Below are positions 18,120 through 27,851 of a DNA stretch of 64,000 bases, piece after piece. The notes below the pieces were generated by a model. The model had not been told where the DNA came from. It searched no databases and saw nothing but the letters and a program-made list of their open reading frames with translations. The position numbers and the translations under genes are program-made. Numbering within the stretch: the stretch's first letter is position 1; every line of letters begins with the position of its first letter. The DNA is taken from positions 6,244,700-6,308,699 of the forward strand of contig WNKI01000002.1 of assembly GCA_015350385.1 (NCBI GenBank), in the 5' to 3' direction. Source of the stretch: Aculops lycopersici (lineage: Eukaryota; Arthropoda; Arachnida; Trombidiformes; Eriophyidae).

Positions 18120-19697
18120 TCAATTCCTTTTGCTAGCCACGTACCTATTGTATGGGCTAACAAATTGTTTCTGGATGCTCGCCCTTCCTGGATTCATCAT
18201 TTGGCCACTATATTGTGCATTCTTGGTCCAAGATGAATCGAAAAAGTCATACAAAGGACTTGGAGCTTGATTCACATTATCATCGTTACCTACCCGCGGG
18301 ATCTTCTGATGTCTACCATTTGAGGGTAAATATTTATTCCTATTGAACATAGGTGAGCCTCTCGACGTATTTCCGTCTTCCTGACTTGGGTATCCAGATA
18401 GATGCATGCGGTCTAATAAGTTTGGAACATTACTCTCATGTAACCCGGTTGCGTGGGCAATATCCGACCTGTGATCGATAGCGTCCAAGTCGATTGATCT
18501 CAGTGTTGGGTTTACATCAAGTGGACTGGCACCTGTTGTTCTTGTTATCGTCTCATCTAGTGGCTCATCAATGGCTTTCAAAATAATCGTATGTATATCA
18601 CTCAAATACTTCTTCACCAAAGGGGGTATAGGGTTGCATAGTGCAGTTATACCCTGTGGCTCGCGCGGTAGATACTCTGCAATACGAATCATTAAATTGT
18701 TTGGTAGGACATAGCCAACACTCTCATCTAGATCTCTACTGATTCTATCTCGCCAGGCGTACATCTCCTTGAAAGCCAACATTTGTCTTGCTGTGAACGT
18801 GGACCGGGACTTTCGTAATACCGACAGGTGGCTTGTATCACTGAACTGTGGCTTCTCGTAGCGCTTCAAACATAGCTCCTTGCCTCGCTCGTAGACATTC
18901 CTCAGCAGCTCTGGCCCATGATTACCCTTAGACAAAAGGTCGTTTCTAAGTCGATCGTAGATATACAGAAGAAAATGTGTATCTGCTCTAGCATACTGTA
19001 GCATGGTCATAGGTAGTGGCCGCTCTCGCCAATCGGCCAGTTGGTAGGTTTTGTCTGGTTCAACATTACAATAGTGTTTCATTAGAAACGATAGTGATAA
19101 GTGAGCAAATTTCATCAACTTGGCCGCTCGACTGGTGTCAAATAAATTGACGACGTAGACGCCGAAATCTCGCTGGAGCCAGAGAACGTCGCAATCGGCA
19201 CCATGGAATACCTTTACGATGTTTGGGTTTGTAAATGATTGATTAAGCCTATACAGTTCACTTCTAAGTTTGATAGCGTCAATAACAAAATCTTGGTTCC
19301 TAGTTGAAATTTGAACTAGACAGGTGATGCCCTGGAAGGTTCTATAGGAGTGATGCTCAACATCAACGGCAAACTCCTTCTCTGACTCGATGATTCTACA
19401 CATATCTTCAAGCTGTTGGACTGTCTCTATTAAATCGATCGGTACAGCCGATAACTCTGGCGGTTCAATAGGTTGACGAGGCTTTAAAAGTTCATCGCTT
19501 GGCTCGAATTCCTGGATTTCATAGTCGTAGGGATGTGGATAGTACTCGATTCCATTATCATCAATTTGGGCTCGAGAATCAAGTGGAACTCTGGCATTTG
19601 GCTTAACCCTGATCAAAGGTTCGTAGGGTAGCCGGCTGTTGTCGACCTTATCCTTGAATCCGTTTTGTGGACGGGCTATGTTCCTGTTCTCGAGCAT
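18120..19697 (-). CDS. EXOSC10: Exosome 3'-5' exonuclease Rrp6/EXOSC10, N-terminally short
   Basis: This 525-residue protein is the nuclear exosome-associated RNase D-type exonuclease that trims and degrades RNA. The pre-exonuclease linker (NIARPQNGFKDKVDNS, then YYPHPYDYEI) matches the region just before the exonuclease in animals. The DEDDy exonuclease has AVDVEHHSYRTF (D and E), VFHGADCDVLWLQ (D) and YARADTHFLLYIYD (Y and D). The HRDC domain follows at about residues 300-390, with ESVGYVLPNNLMIRIAEYLP then EPQGITALCNP. The tail is about 120 residues. The N-terminal PMC2NT domain, which binds Rrp47/C1D, is absent. An in-frame TAA lies 18 nt upstream of the ATG with no plausible acceptor between, so the short start looks real. 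The catalytic residues are intact. Confidence 0.93.
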   Translation of the reverse strand: MLENRNIARPQNGFKDKVDNSRLPYEPLIRVKPNARVPLDSRAQIDDNGIEYYPHPYDYEIQEFEPSDELLKPRQPIEPPELSAVPIDLIETVQQLEDMCRIIESEKEFAVDVEHHSYRTFQGITCLVQISTRNQDFVIDAIKLRSELYRLNQSFTNPNIVKVFHGADCDVLWLQRDFGVYVVNLFDTSRAAKLMKFAHLSLSFLMKHYCNVEPDKTYQLADWRERPLPMTMLQYARADTHFLLYIYDRLRNDLLSKGNHGPELLRNVYERGKELCLKRYEKPQFSDTSHLSVLRKSRSTFTARQMLAFKEMYAWRDRISRDLDESVGYVLPNNLMIRIAEYLPREPQGITALCNPIPPLVKKYLSDIHTIILKAIDEPLDETITRTTGASPLDVNPTLRSIDLDAIDHRSDIAHATGLHESNVPNLLDRMHLSGYPSQEDGNTSRGSPMFNRNKYLPSNGRHQKIPRVGNDDNVNQAPSPLYDFFDSSWTKNAQYSGQMMNPGRASIQKQFVSPYNRYVASKRN

Positions 19698-21825
19698 TTT
19701 GTCGAGTGTATCGATTTAAGAATATGACGAGATATGTTATGGAGTTTTCTTCTCTATTTGTAATGTTATAATGATTGAAATAGTGTATTGAGATTAGAAA
19801 TATTCCTATTTGAGCTAGTTGTTCGAGTTTGATTGTGTTATACTAGATGATATTGTTATTGATTTTGCGGTTGCTGCTGTTTTCGATGGTGGTTGTGGTT
19901 GTTTTGCGGTGGGCCCTTTGGATATGATAGGTGTCATTGCCAGTTATAAACATCTATACGACAGAACGACAACAGTGTTTATGATGATGACAATGGGTGA
20001 GGAGTTTGAGGTTGATGATTATGTTTGTGATTGATTTTGTGCTGATGTTGGCCTTGGAGTTGTCATAAAATGTAACCCGCTGGACTTGTCGTAGGAGTTG
20101 GAGATAGAGTTCCTAAGTGGTTCTTAAATCGACTTGTTAAGATTTGGAAGTTGTGGCTTCGAGCAGATTTAGAAAACGTTCTTGCTTCTGTCTCTTGTTG
20201 TCCTTCTTCCTCTTCAAGACAGCGAGCTCATTGACAAAATCAGCAATTGATTGAACTAAAGTCTAATTATAGAGTCCACAAGATTGTGGAATGGAAAATG
20301 ATACGGCTACAGATAGCTAACAGGCAGCAGCAGGGGCAATCTCACCACTGGCGTGGTGGTGATGGTGCTAATGTTAGTGCTTGTATTGTACCCACTACCA
20401 CCGCTAGTGTGTTGTGTGGTGTAAACCTACAACGAGAAGCGAGGCTGACGACGACGACGCAAGCAGCGAGAGTGAAGTGCAATAGAGAATACGAAAAATA
20501 CACAGAAAAGAGTAGCTCGCTGGTTGCTGCAACACACGCACGCATCCAGTTGCAGCAAGCAGGACTCACAACACACGCACACACAAAAGATGGACTTGCA
20601 CCATGTTGGCCGCTTATCAGCGGCTAAAATATTTTGTGACAATAGCAGTCGAGTGAATGGAAAATGGACACTTTTTGCAGAAAAAGTCACAGAATAACTG
20701 GCACACAACAGGAGGGCAACACATGCGCGCTCCCATTCTGCTGCCTCCCCATTCGGCCCCAAGCAAAGCTCATCAGTCTCCTCGTTTTGGTTGGTGTTGT
20801 TGCTGCCACAGTTGGCCAAAAACGCAATTGAAGTATGTATTAAGTTGATCCACAACCACTACTACCACCACCACCACCACCACTAACGCCGAACATAGAC
20901 TCATTTATATGCGCACAGAAGATGGATGGAAAAACCAGAGAAACCAGGAGGGGCCCCATTGTCCGCGTTGCATTTGGGTCGGGGAAATAGGAAGCGTTAA
21001 TGTTACGTTAGGTTCTTGTCCCTTGTGAGCGCTGGATACGTTGTGTTGTTGCGTTCGCTTTCAAGTTGCATTACGTTATAATGCGCGGTTGCGCAACTTC
21101 CACAGAACAACAGAACCCAAATTCTATGGCTCCTCTGTTTGGCCATCAGTGCCAGCAAATCTGGGACCCGGCTGTGTGAGCGAACCAGCAGTGAAAAGAG
21201 CAACCGCTAGGTTGATGTAAGAGCCATTTTGTAAACCTGATTCATGGTTCCCTGGAAACCAGACAACAGAAAATCCCTAGTCTCCATAGAGGTTCGTGCG
21301 CAACAATTACAACAAACTCTCCTTGTGCCAGTCGCTCTATTACTCTGTTGCACTGTCCGCTTGCTGCACAGCCCAACCAAACTCAACCTCTGACACTGGT
21401 TATGCAATCGAGTTTCGCCGCTCCTCTTTCGAACAATTCCAAATTTCAAGTTCGAAACCCAAGACTCGAACAAAGACCTCGAGCCTCAGTTGGGCCACAC
21501 CTAATGACGAGGCCTTTGTTCGCCGCATCACTTGACTCCTCGAGGGTCTGGTGTGGTAAATATTCAGCTCAAAATGCATCTCATTACATAAACTATAAAC
21601 CTCTCTCTTTGTTCTATGCTTCATAATATGGCCGCCAGTAGCCAAACATATGCTCGTCTCATCTAGATCTGACTCGATAGTTGCGTGGAATGGAATAATG
21701 ATTTCAAAAACTAATTATATTTGTCAAATTCATTTATTTTGTGATTCAAATTTCGTTCCCTAATACTCTTAATCCACTGATAGGCTACCATCGATATCAG
21801 GACGCAATCTTCTATGCAATCAATT
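19698..21825. other. Intergenic region with one weak exon candidate
   Basis: There are 2.1 kb without a supported gene apart from the candidate exon at 20137-20256 (minus). Triplet runs (ACC near 20860-20883) and several overlapping low-complexity frames are present. Part of this should serve as the promoter of EXOSC10 (leftward). Confidence 0.4.
20137..20256 (-). CDS. Candidate C-terminal exon of an unknown minus-strand gene
   Basis: Following a TTTAG acceptor-like site on the minus strand (about 20257-20260), the frame stays open for about 39 codons to a TAA at 20137-20139. The translation is strongly helix-like: SIADFVNELAVLKRKKDNKR, then QKQERFLNLLEATTSKS. Charge and leucine spacing look like a genuine C-terminal helix. 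No matching upstream exon or start was found. Confidence 0.25.
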   Translation of the reverse strand, partial: VQSIADFVNELAVLKRKKDNKRQKQERFLNLLEATTSKS

Positions 21826-23664
21826 CTAAACAAGTCCAACTTTCACATTACTGGTCATTGTGCCGGTGCTATTTCCATGAGTGTTGCTGCCATTCTCCAA
21901 TGTATCATTCTTTTTGGTATCAATATTGGCACTCCCGCCTATAGTGATCATGGGCCTATTTTGCTCATTCTCTGTAACTTCCATATTGATATTGATGGTA
22001 TTATTGTTGTTGCAGACTTTGCTATTGTTATTGTTATCATGGTGGTGCGTCTTCTTGTGCTCCTTAAGACGGGACAATCTTGAGAAGGTCTTAGAACAGG
22101 CATCACATGGATGGGGCCGATGACCAGAGTGCGTTAAAACATGTGCTTTCAATTTATCAGGACGGTTGAACTCCTTGGTGCAACCAATCTGCGGTCTTAG
22201 CGGGCATTTATACTTCTTTATCGTCTCATGCGTTAATTTGTGACGATTTAATTTGTCCCTACGATTAAATGCTGACTCACAGACATTGCAACGGAAGGGT
22301 TTATCACCGGTGTGTACAACATTGTGCATCTTGAGATATGCAGCTGTTTTAAACTGTTTATCACAAAAGGTGCAAACATGTTGGATTGCGGTGTGAGTAT
22401 TCAAATGTCTCCTCAAGTATCTCTCACACATAAACACCTTGCTACATTCTGTGCAAGGAAAATGATGAGTTGATATCGACACATGATGATCCAAAGCTCT
22501 TTGGGTTGTGTATCGATTCATGCATTTAGTGCAGCGGAAATACTTCTGACTCTTCTTTGTTGATGATGATTGACTGGTCGAGTTGCGAGAACTTGTGGTG
22601 CTCGATGATTTTTGGTTGGTGTTTGTGTTCGTGTTGCTGCTCACTTGTTGAGTTGATGAAACAGGTTGCTGGTTATACTGTCGCTGGTTCTGTTGAGATT
22701 GTAGTTGAGCGATCGGAGTAACTTGTTGATTCTGTTGCCTCAAGCTAGTGTTATGAGAATTCAATACTGAGACTGAATTTTGCGGTGGGTTGCTGTTTCC
22801 CTGTGACTGACCTGACTTCTTGGCTTGGGAATTATTATGATTCTTCTGATGCTCTCCAAATTCGTCCAGAGAATAGAATTGCCCACTACAGAGGTGACAA
22901 TGATAAATGAGATCTTTGTGTCCGGTTACATGATCCAAGAATCCTTGTAGATCACTACCAGAGAATGTTTTGCCACATGAGCTTACTATACATTTGAACA
23001 CTTTTTCCCGCTTGTGAATAGTCAGGTGGCTTTTGAGCTCGAAGTATGTTCTCCCATTGAATTGACAATATGAGCAAGAGTATCTATTCTCGGCAAATAG
23101 ATCCGTGCCATCATGTTTTCCATCAACGCCAAGTCCCATCGACATTCCATTATTGTTCCCATTATTATCATTGATTTGGACAGATTCATTCTCTTGCATT
23201 GACTCGTCATCTCTTGGCGTTCCAATCGACGATGAGGCAGAGTTGTTTCTACTACGAGCTGAAGGTCCTAAAGTTGGCTGCATCGATGGTGCATTGGGTC
23301 CTTCCGGCCAAACTTTATGGGCTTGCATGTGCTTCTTAACATTACTTTTCTGGGCGAAACCTCGACCACAGACGATACATTGAAAGGGTTTCTCACCCGT
23401 GTGACAGCGCATATGTTGCTGGAGATCGAAGTTTTTGCTGAAACATCTCTTGCAATACGGACAATCAAGACGGGTTTGCTTATCTTTAGGCCTTGGTTTC
23501 GGTCCAGGCTTGTTTGAAACTGAATTTGAACTGCTCAAGTTACCGCTACTTGTCGGTAAAGATTTTGGTTTAACATCGACTACAGTTTGTTGGATCGGTC
23601 TTGGAGATGCTACTGTAGTTTGCTGCGGTTGTTGCTGCACAAGCTGTTGCTGAATACTCGCCAG

Positions 23665-23705
<41 letters not shown>

Positions 23706-23719
23706 GCTGTTGCTGCTGC

Positions 23720-23754
<35 letters not shown>

Positions 23755-24906
23755 AGGTTGAGGTTGAGGTTGCAATGGTAGCTGTTGCAAATGTTGTTGT
23801 TGTTGGTGGTGATGTTGGTGTTGTGACTGCGGTTGCTGCTGCACTTGCTGGATCTGCGTGTGGCCGTGTGGATGGTTAATTGTCAATGTCTGGCCTTGTA
23901 TTTGATTTGGATTGATATTGATCGCAGCTTGAACATTGGGATTGAGATTGGGTGTTTGAATGATCGTATGGGGAACCTTATCGAAAAATTGTACGTGTTG
24001 CGGGTTGAAAGATTGGAACTGATCGTTCGACTGTATCAGAGTGATCCACTTTGTTTGGTTTTGATCGTATTGTATAATCTGTTGCGGTTGAGCTTGGAAG
24101 CCTATTTGTTGAGTGGATGGATGTTGAATTATAGTTTGTATTTGAGGTTGTTGAAATATATTTGCCGGGACAACATGCTGTTGCGTTGCGTTCTGGTGTA
24201 GCCTAATAGATTGTTGAATTTGAACTGCTTGCTGCGCTAATTGTTGCGACTGAATGAGGTTTGATTGAATAATTTGTTGTTGTGAGTGCTGTTGGGCCAA
24301 GTTAAGTTGCGGTTGTTGAACAATATTCAAATTAGCACAACTGACAACATTGCCACTCGAGATGCCAGCATGATTGTTCGCTTGAAGGTGGGTATCATTA
24401 TTGGTGGTTACAATTAGGCCAGCTGTATTTGAATTTGTTGTTGCAGTACTGCCATTATCGGTGGTCGTGTTCCTATCATTATTACTGTTTATATCATTAT
24501 TATTATTAATATTCAAGTTGTTATTTATATTACTACTATTGGTCCTCAAGTTGATCTGTGCCGATTGGGGCAAGAATTCATTGAGGTTATCATCGGATAT
24601 ATCCTTACAGTTCCAAAACAACGGATCTTCAGATTGATCGCAATTTGGTTGCTCTAAAAAGTTACTATTCAGTAGAAGTTCGTCGACATCCACTGACAAG
24701 TGGTTACTCGTGCCTGCGACTACATTATGATGGTGGTGTAAGTGTTGCGAGATGTGCTGCGATCTTAAATGCTGGTCATCATCAACCTCATGTAAGAACG
24801 AGTTTACCTCATTCGAGGATGTTTTCGAGTTCGAAAACAAGAAAATCTCTTCCCCATCTATGGTATCATTGAATGGTGGAAGGTCATTATCGACGTCATT
24901 GTACAT
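21826..24906 (-). CDS. ZNF341: ZNF341-like C2H2 zinc-finger transcription factor with polyQ
   Basis: This single-exon protein of 1026 residues has an Asn/Gln/Ser-rich N-terminal half with a 30-Gln tract, and about eleven C2H2 fingers. The first two fingers follow a basic PGPKPRPKDKQ linker (LDCPYCKRCFSKNFDLQQHM, then CIVCGRGFAQKSNVKKHMQA and HKVWPEG). Three fingers follow after a spacer. The last six include CERYLRRHLNTH, FKTAAYLKMHNVVHTGDKPF, CESAFNRRDKLNRHKLTH and CTKEFNRPDKLKAHVLTH. The order and these linkers match ZNF341, a nuclear activator that in mammals drives STAT1 and STAT3. Finger spacing is conserved, so DNA recognition probably is too. The Q-rich activation-like half is lineage-specific. 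Targets here are unknown. Confidence 0.85.
23665..23754. repeat. CAA/CAG triplet tract encoding 30 glutamines
   Basis: Thirty uninterrupted CAA or CAG codons on the minus strand. The 12 nearest the C-terminal side are pure CAA, and the other 18 mix CAG and CAA. It lies in the ZNF341-like gene. Mixed codons suggest an old tract held by selection, but the pure CAA part could be length-variable. Confidence 0.95.
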
Positions 24907-25844
24907 GATTTGTGCAAATATTGTGTGCCTCTGTTTATCTTAAAGGGGGGCAAGTGATCAACCTGTGATGCAATATGATGCACCGATTTTGTTGGTAGAG
25001 TTACAATTTTCTTGTAGTATCACTTGCTATTATTAAATTATAATAATACTACTTCTTGCTTAGTGATAATGATCCGTTAGGCGCCTTCTTATTTCGGTGA
25101 AAAGTATGAGTCGCCACTCTTGTCACTACCAATATTATTTGCAGAATTGTTGTTAAAGTTCATCAATTGACTTGTTGTGAAATAAATAATCATATACTTG
25201 CGAAATTTTCTAAAGTATTTCATCTCATTTCCTTGAGATCAAAACTAATTTGATTCCAACTGCCCAACAGTGTGATTATTCAATGTGTTGCTCTAGTATG
25301 TTTTGCTTCTAATTGTCAGCGATTATCATTTAATAAATACTAGTTGTCATTGATGAATTAACATTAATATTTACATAGAATATACTTATATGTCAGGTTT
25401 GCCGCCTAAAATTAATTTTCGCTGCACACTTGATGGTAAATTTTGATATACATCAACGACGAGATACCAACAATTTCAACTGTACGTGAGAATTAGCGTG
25501 TATTTGATGTACACAAATTGGAAACTAAATTTTCCCATAGAAATAACACGGTACGCTTAGAGAGCGGCCGTTTGAACACTGAGAACAACCGCTTTGCTCT
25601 GTGCACCACTGCCAGAGGCTATAAGGTGCTTCACGCACAGTACAATTGCAGGCCTAGAACAGGCAAAAGGCTGAGGGGAGGCAAAACAAGAGGAGGCTGT
25701 GCGAATAGTGGGGCTAGGGAATAGGCTAAAATTATAGTAGCACAAAATCTGGATTATGTGCAATTGCACAACTAGTGAAACTTTATTGAATTGAAGATTG
25801 ATTCATAGATGAGAGAGTATAGCAACTTGTTGTTGTTTCTGTTT
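24907..25844. other. Intergenic region upstream of ZNF341-like gene
   Basis: The A+T-rich sequence at 24907-25500 is probably the promoter and 5' UTR of the leftward ZNF341-like gene. No supported coding sequence is seen; a 68-codon frame at 25518-25724 overlaps another on the opposite strand. Confidence 0.45.
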
Positions 25845-26351
25845 TTAACTATGTGATAAATCACAGGAGGTTTGTACCTCGGATAATTGTCGCTCTAAAT
25901 TCATAAGCTCGCTTCTGAGCTCGGCTATGAATTCATTCAAGTGGTTCTCCTCAGTTACTTCCTGGCATATCATTAGGTAGGTAGGACTTTTCTCATAGAC
26001 AGCCATCGACCTCTGGAACTCATGATTGGCATAATTTAGCCTAGACTCCTGCATCTCTTGTGTGGGTTCTTGTGCATCGATGAATTGTGCTAGAAATGTC
26101 TTGGAAGTCATGTTCCTCAATTGCGTATCCCTCGTACCTCGAGCTTTGTTGAGAGCCTCGCGATCTGACAATATGGAGTTCTCAATGTTGCAATTGTTGG
26201 TCTTCAGAAGCTCGAGTTGCTTGATCATGGAGAGTAGGCTTTTCTCCTCCTGATCGAGTTCATGTTTTATATTCATGGTGTCAGATTTCCAGTGGTCAAT
26301 CTCGACATCGATTTGTTTCAAATCAAGCGATAACTTGAGTAGTTCAGACAT
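25845..26351 (-). CDS. Small coiled-coil protein, family not recognised
   Basis: This 168-residue protein starts at an ATG. Almost the whole length is predicted helix by eye: LLKLSLDLKQIDVEIDHWKS, then EEKSLLSMIKQLELLK near the N-terminus and EENHLNEFIAELRSELMNLE near the C-terminus, with heptad-like leucines. The middle (FLAQFIDAQEPTQEMQESRL, then YLMICQEVTEENH) breaks the coil. There is no signal peptide or transmembrane span. The size and double coil resemble small structural or kinetochore-type subunits, but no family is recognised and the function is unknown. Confidence 0.6.
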   Translation of the reverse strand: MSELLKLSLDLKQIDVEIDHWKSDTMNIKHELDQEEKSLLSMIKQLELLKTNNCNIENSILSDREALNKARGTRDTQLRNMTSKTFLAQFIDAQEPTQEMQESRLNYANHEFQRSMAVYEKSPTYLMICQEVTEENHLNEFIAELRSELMNLERQLSEVQTSCDLSHS

Positions 26352-27086
26352 TTTGAATTAGATATCAAGAAGATATAGATTTATTTTTGATATTGAGTAG
26401 AGTTCACTTCGAGCGGTCAATGCAGAATAACACGAAGAGATTAAAAAGAGTTAAAATGGAAGAGGAACTAGCTAGCGAACTCTTGCGTCCTAGCGAACTT
26501 TAACCAGAATATTGCGCGTGTTGTGCGCACCCCGAACTTGTTGTAGCTTTCGATGGTGCAACAGGGTTTCAGAGACAGAGTTGCTATTGGACCCTAATTG
26601 CCACTTCGCCCAAAGCGTCGAGAGTTCGTTCACAACAAAGTAAACTTTTTCCCCTCTTTTTCAGTTGGCCGTTGAGGAACAGCGGACGCCTTTGTGTGGA
26701 CAAACAAAGCACAATTGCTTACATCGTCATCGGGGAATAAATACATTCGCTTCTGCGACGTACGCTTATCCCTGGGCCAGATGCTATTGACTGCAGGACA
26801 ACAAGCGCAACCGTTGGGATTCTGCAGGGGAAAACTTTTCACCAATTCAAATCAACCGCTCAACAGGAAGCTAGACCAATGCGCATGCGCTAGCTAACTC
26901 GCTTCACTAAACGAGCACATTGCCACACGCCTGTGGTTTTCTAACGTGGCCAGGAACAACAATCCACATTAGGGTCCACACGGATACCAAGGCAAAGAAT
27001 ATTATTCTTCTTCAAGGTATATATATATTGGTCAAGTCCATTTATTAGACATTAACTAATAATATTATTAATCAGAAAGTCACACG
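26352..27086. other. Intergenic and promoter region of eL37
   Basis: No supported gene. The right end holds the TATA-like run before the eL37 start. The left end is the promoter side of the leftward coiled-coil gene. Confidence 0.45.
27019..27029 (+). promoter_or_regulatory. TATA-like element before eL37
   Basis: An alternating TATATATATAT run about 58 nt upstream of the eL37 ATG. Another TATA-type run lies inside the intron (27219-27241), so start-site use is not certain. Confidence 0.35.
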
Positions 27087-27591
27087 ATGGTAAGTACCTA
27101 TACAATTAAGCTTCAAGACCATTCAGCATGATGAAAAACACCTCTTAGACCATTCGCGGTTTCCACCGAATGTGCCCTAACCGGCGCAAATGATGGCCTC
27201 TTGGTGCGTCTGACACTTTATATATATCAAATTGTATATAAAACCAGCCAATATCTGAACTCTATCGACCTCCAACTAACTTGAACTCTTCTGTAACACC
27301 ACTAATAATCAGACGAAAGGTACATCATCATTTGGTAAGCGCCACAACAAGACACATACTCTGTGTCGGCGATGTGGCAGGAGCTCATATCACATCCAGA
27401 AGTCCAAGTGCTCCTCATGTGGATACCCAGACAAAAGAATCAGAAAGTTCAACTGGAGTATGAAGGCTAAGAGGAGACACACAACCGGCACTGGCCGTAT
27501 GAGATATCTCAAGAAGGTGCACCGTAGATTCGAGAATGGATTCAGATTTAAGCCAATCAAGACCACTCCCGCTAAGAAGGCTGCTGCGTAG
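27087..27591 (+). CDS. RPL37: 60S ribosomal protein eL37
   Basis: Two exons, 27087-27089 (the ATG alone) and 27313-27591, joined by a 223-nt intron (GTAAGT donor, AATCAG acceptor), give a 93-residue protein. After Met it reads TKGTSSFGKRHNKTHTLCRR, with the C4 zinc motif formed by LCRRCGRRSYH and CSSCGYPDKRIR, then KFNWSMKAKRR and a C-terminal PAKKAAA. This matches eL37 along its full length. It is a structural protein of the large ribosomal subunit. The intron directly after the start codon is also seen in other animal eL37 genes, and it may house a snoRNA (listed separately). A possible ATTAAA poly(A) signal lies about 25 nt after the stop. Confidence 0.97.
27122..27218 (+). ncRNA. Candidate intronic C/D-box snoRNA in the eL37 intron
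   Basis: The intron contains a perfect box C (ATGATGA, 27128-27134), a C'-like ATGATGG (27190-27196) and a box D (CTGA, 27210-27213), in the right order. A CTAA at 27177-27180 could be D'. Vertebrate RPL37 hosts a C/D snoRNA, so the location is suggestive. No clear terminal stem joins the flanks of box C and box D, and I could not match a guide to rRNA, so this stays a candidate. Confidence 0.25.
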
Positions 27592-27644
27592 AGTGTTACC
27601 CTTTGTAATTGGTTAAATTAAAGAGGAAGTTGCTCGGCAAGAAC
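27592..27644. other. 3' UTR of eL37
   Basis: Short spacer between the eL37 stop codon and the left end of the MTMR9 duplication. Confidence 0.4.
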
Positions 27645-27851
27645 TATACATCAAACTCATCACAACTACACTTACAACTCTCGCTTGTCGTAGATCGAGT
27701 TCATTTGTTAGTTATGGACCAGCCATCATGCTAGTGGTATTGAGATGAGCTGATAACTCGATTGAAGTGCTTAAATGACTACCAGATGATGTGTCAATTA
27801 TTTTATTTATCTATTTGCCTATGATATGTGAAGAATAACTTTGAGCAGCCC

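Noticed and set aside
25518..25724. 68-codon basic frame on the plus strand
   Set aside because: A similar-length frame lies on the other strand and the composition is not protein-like; more likely flanking DNA.
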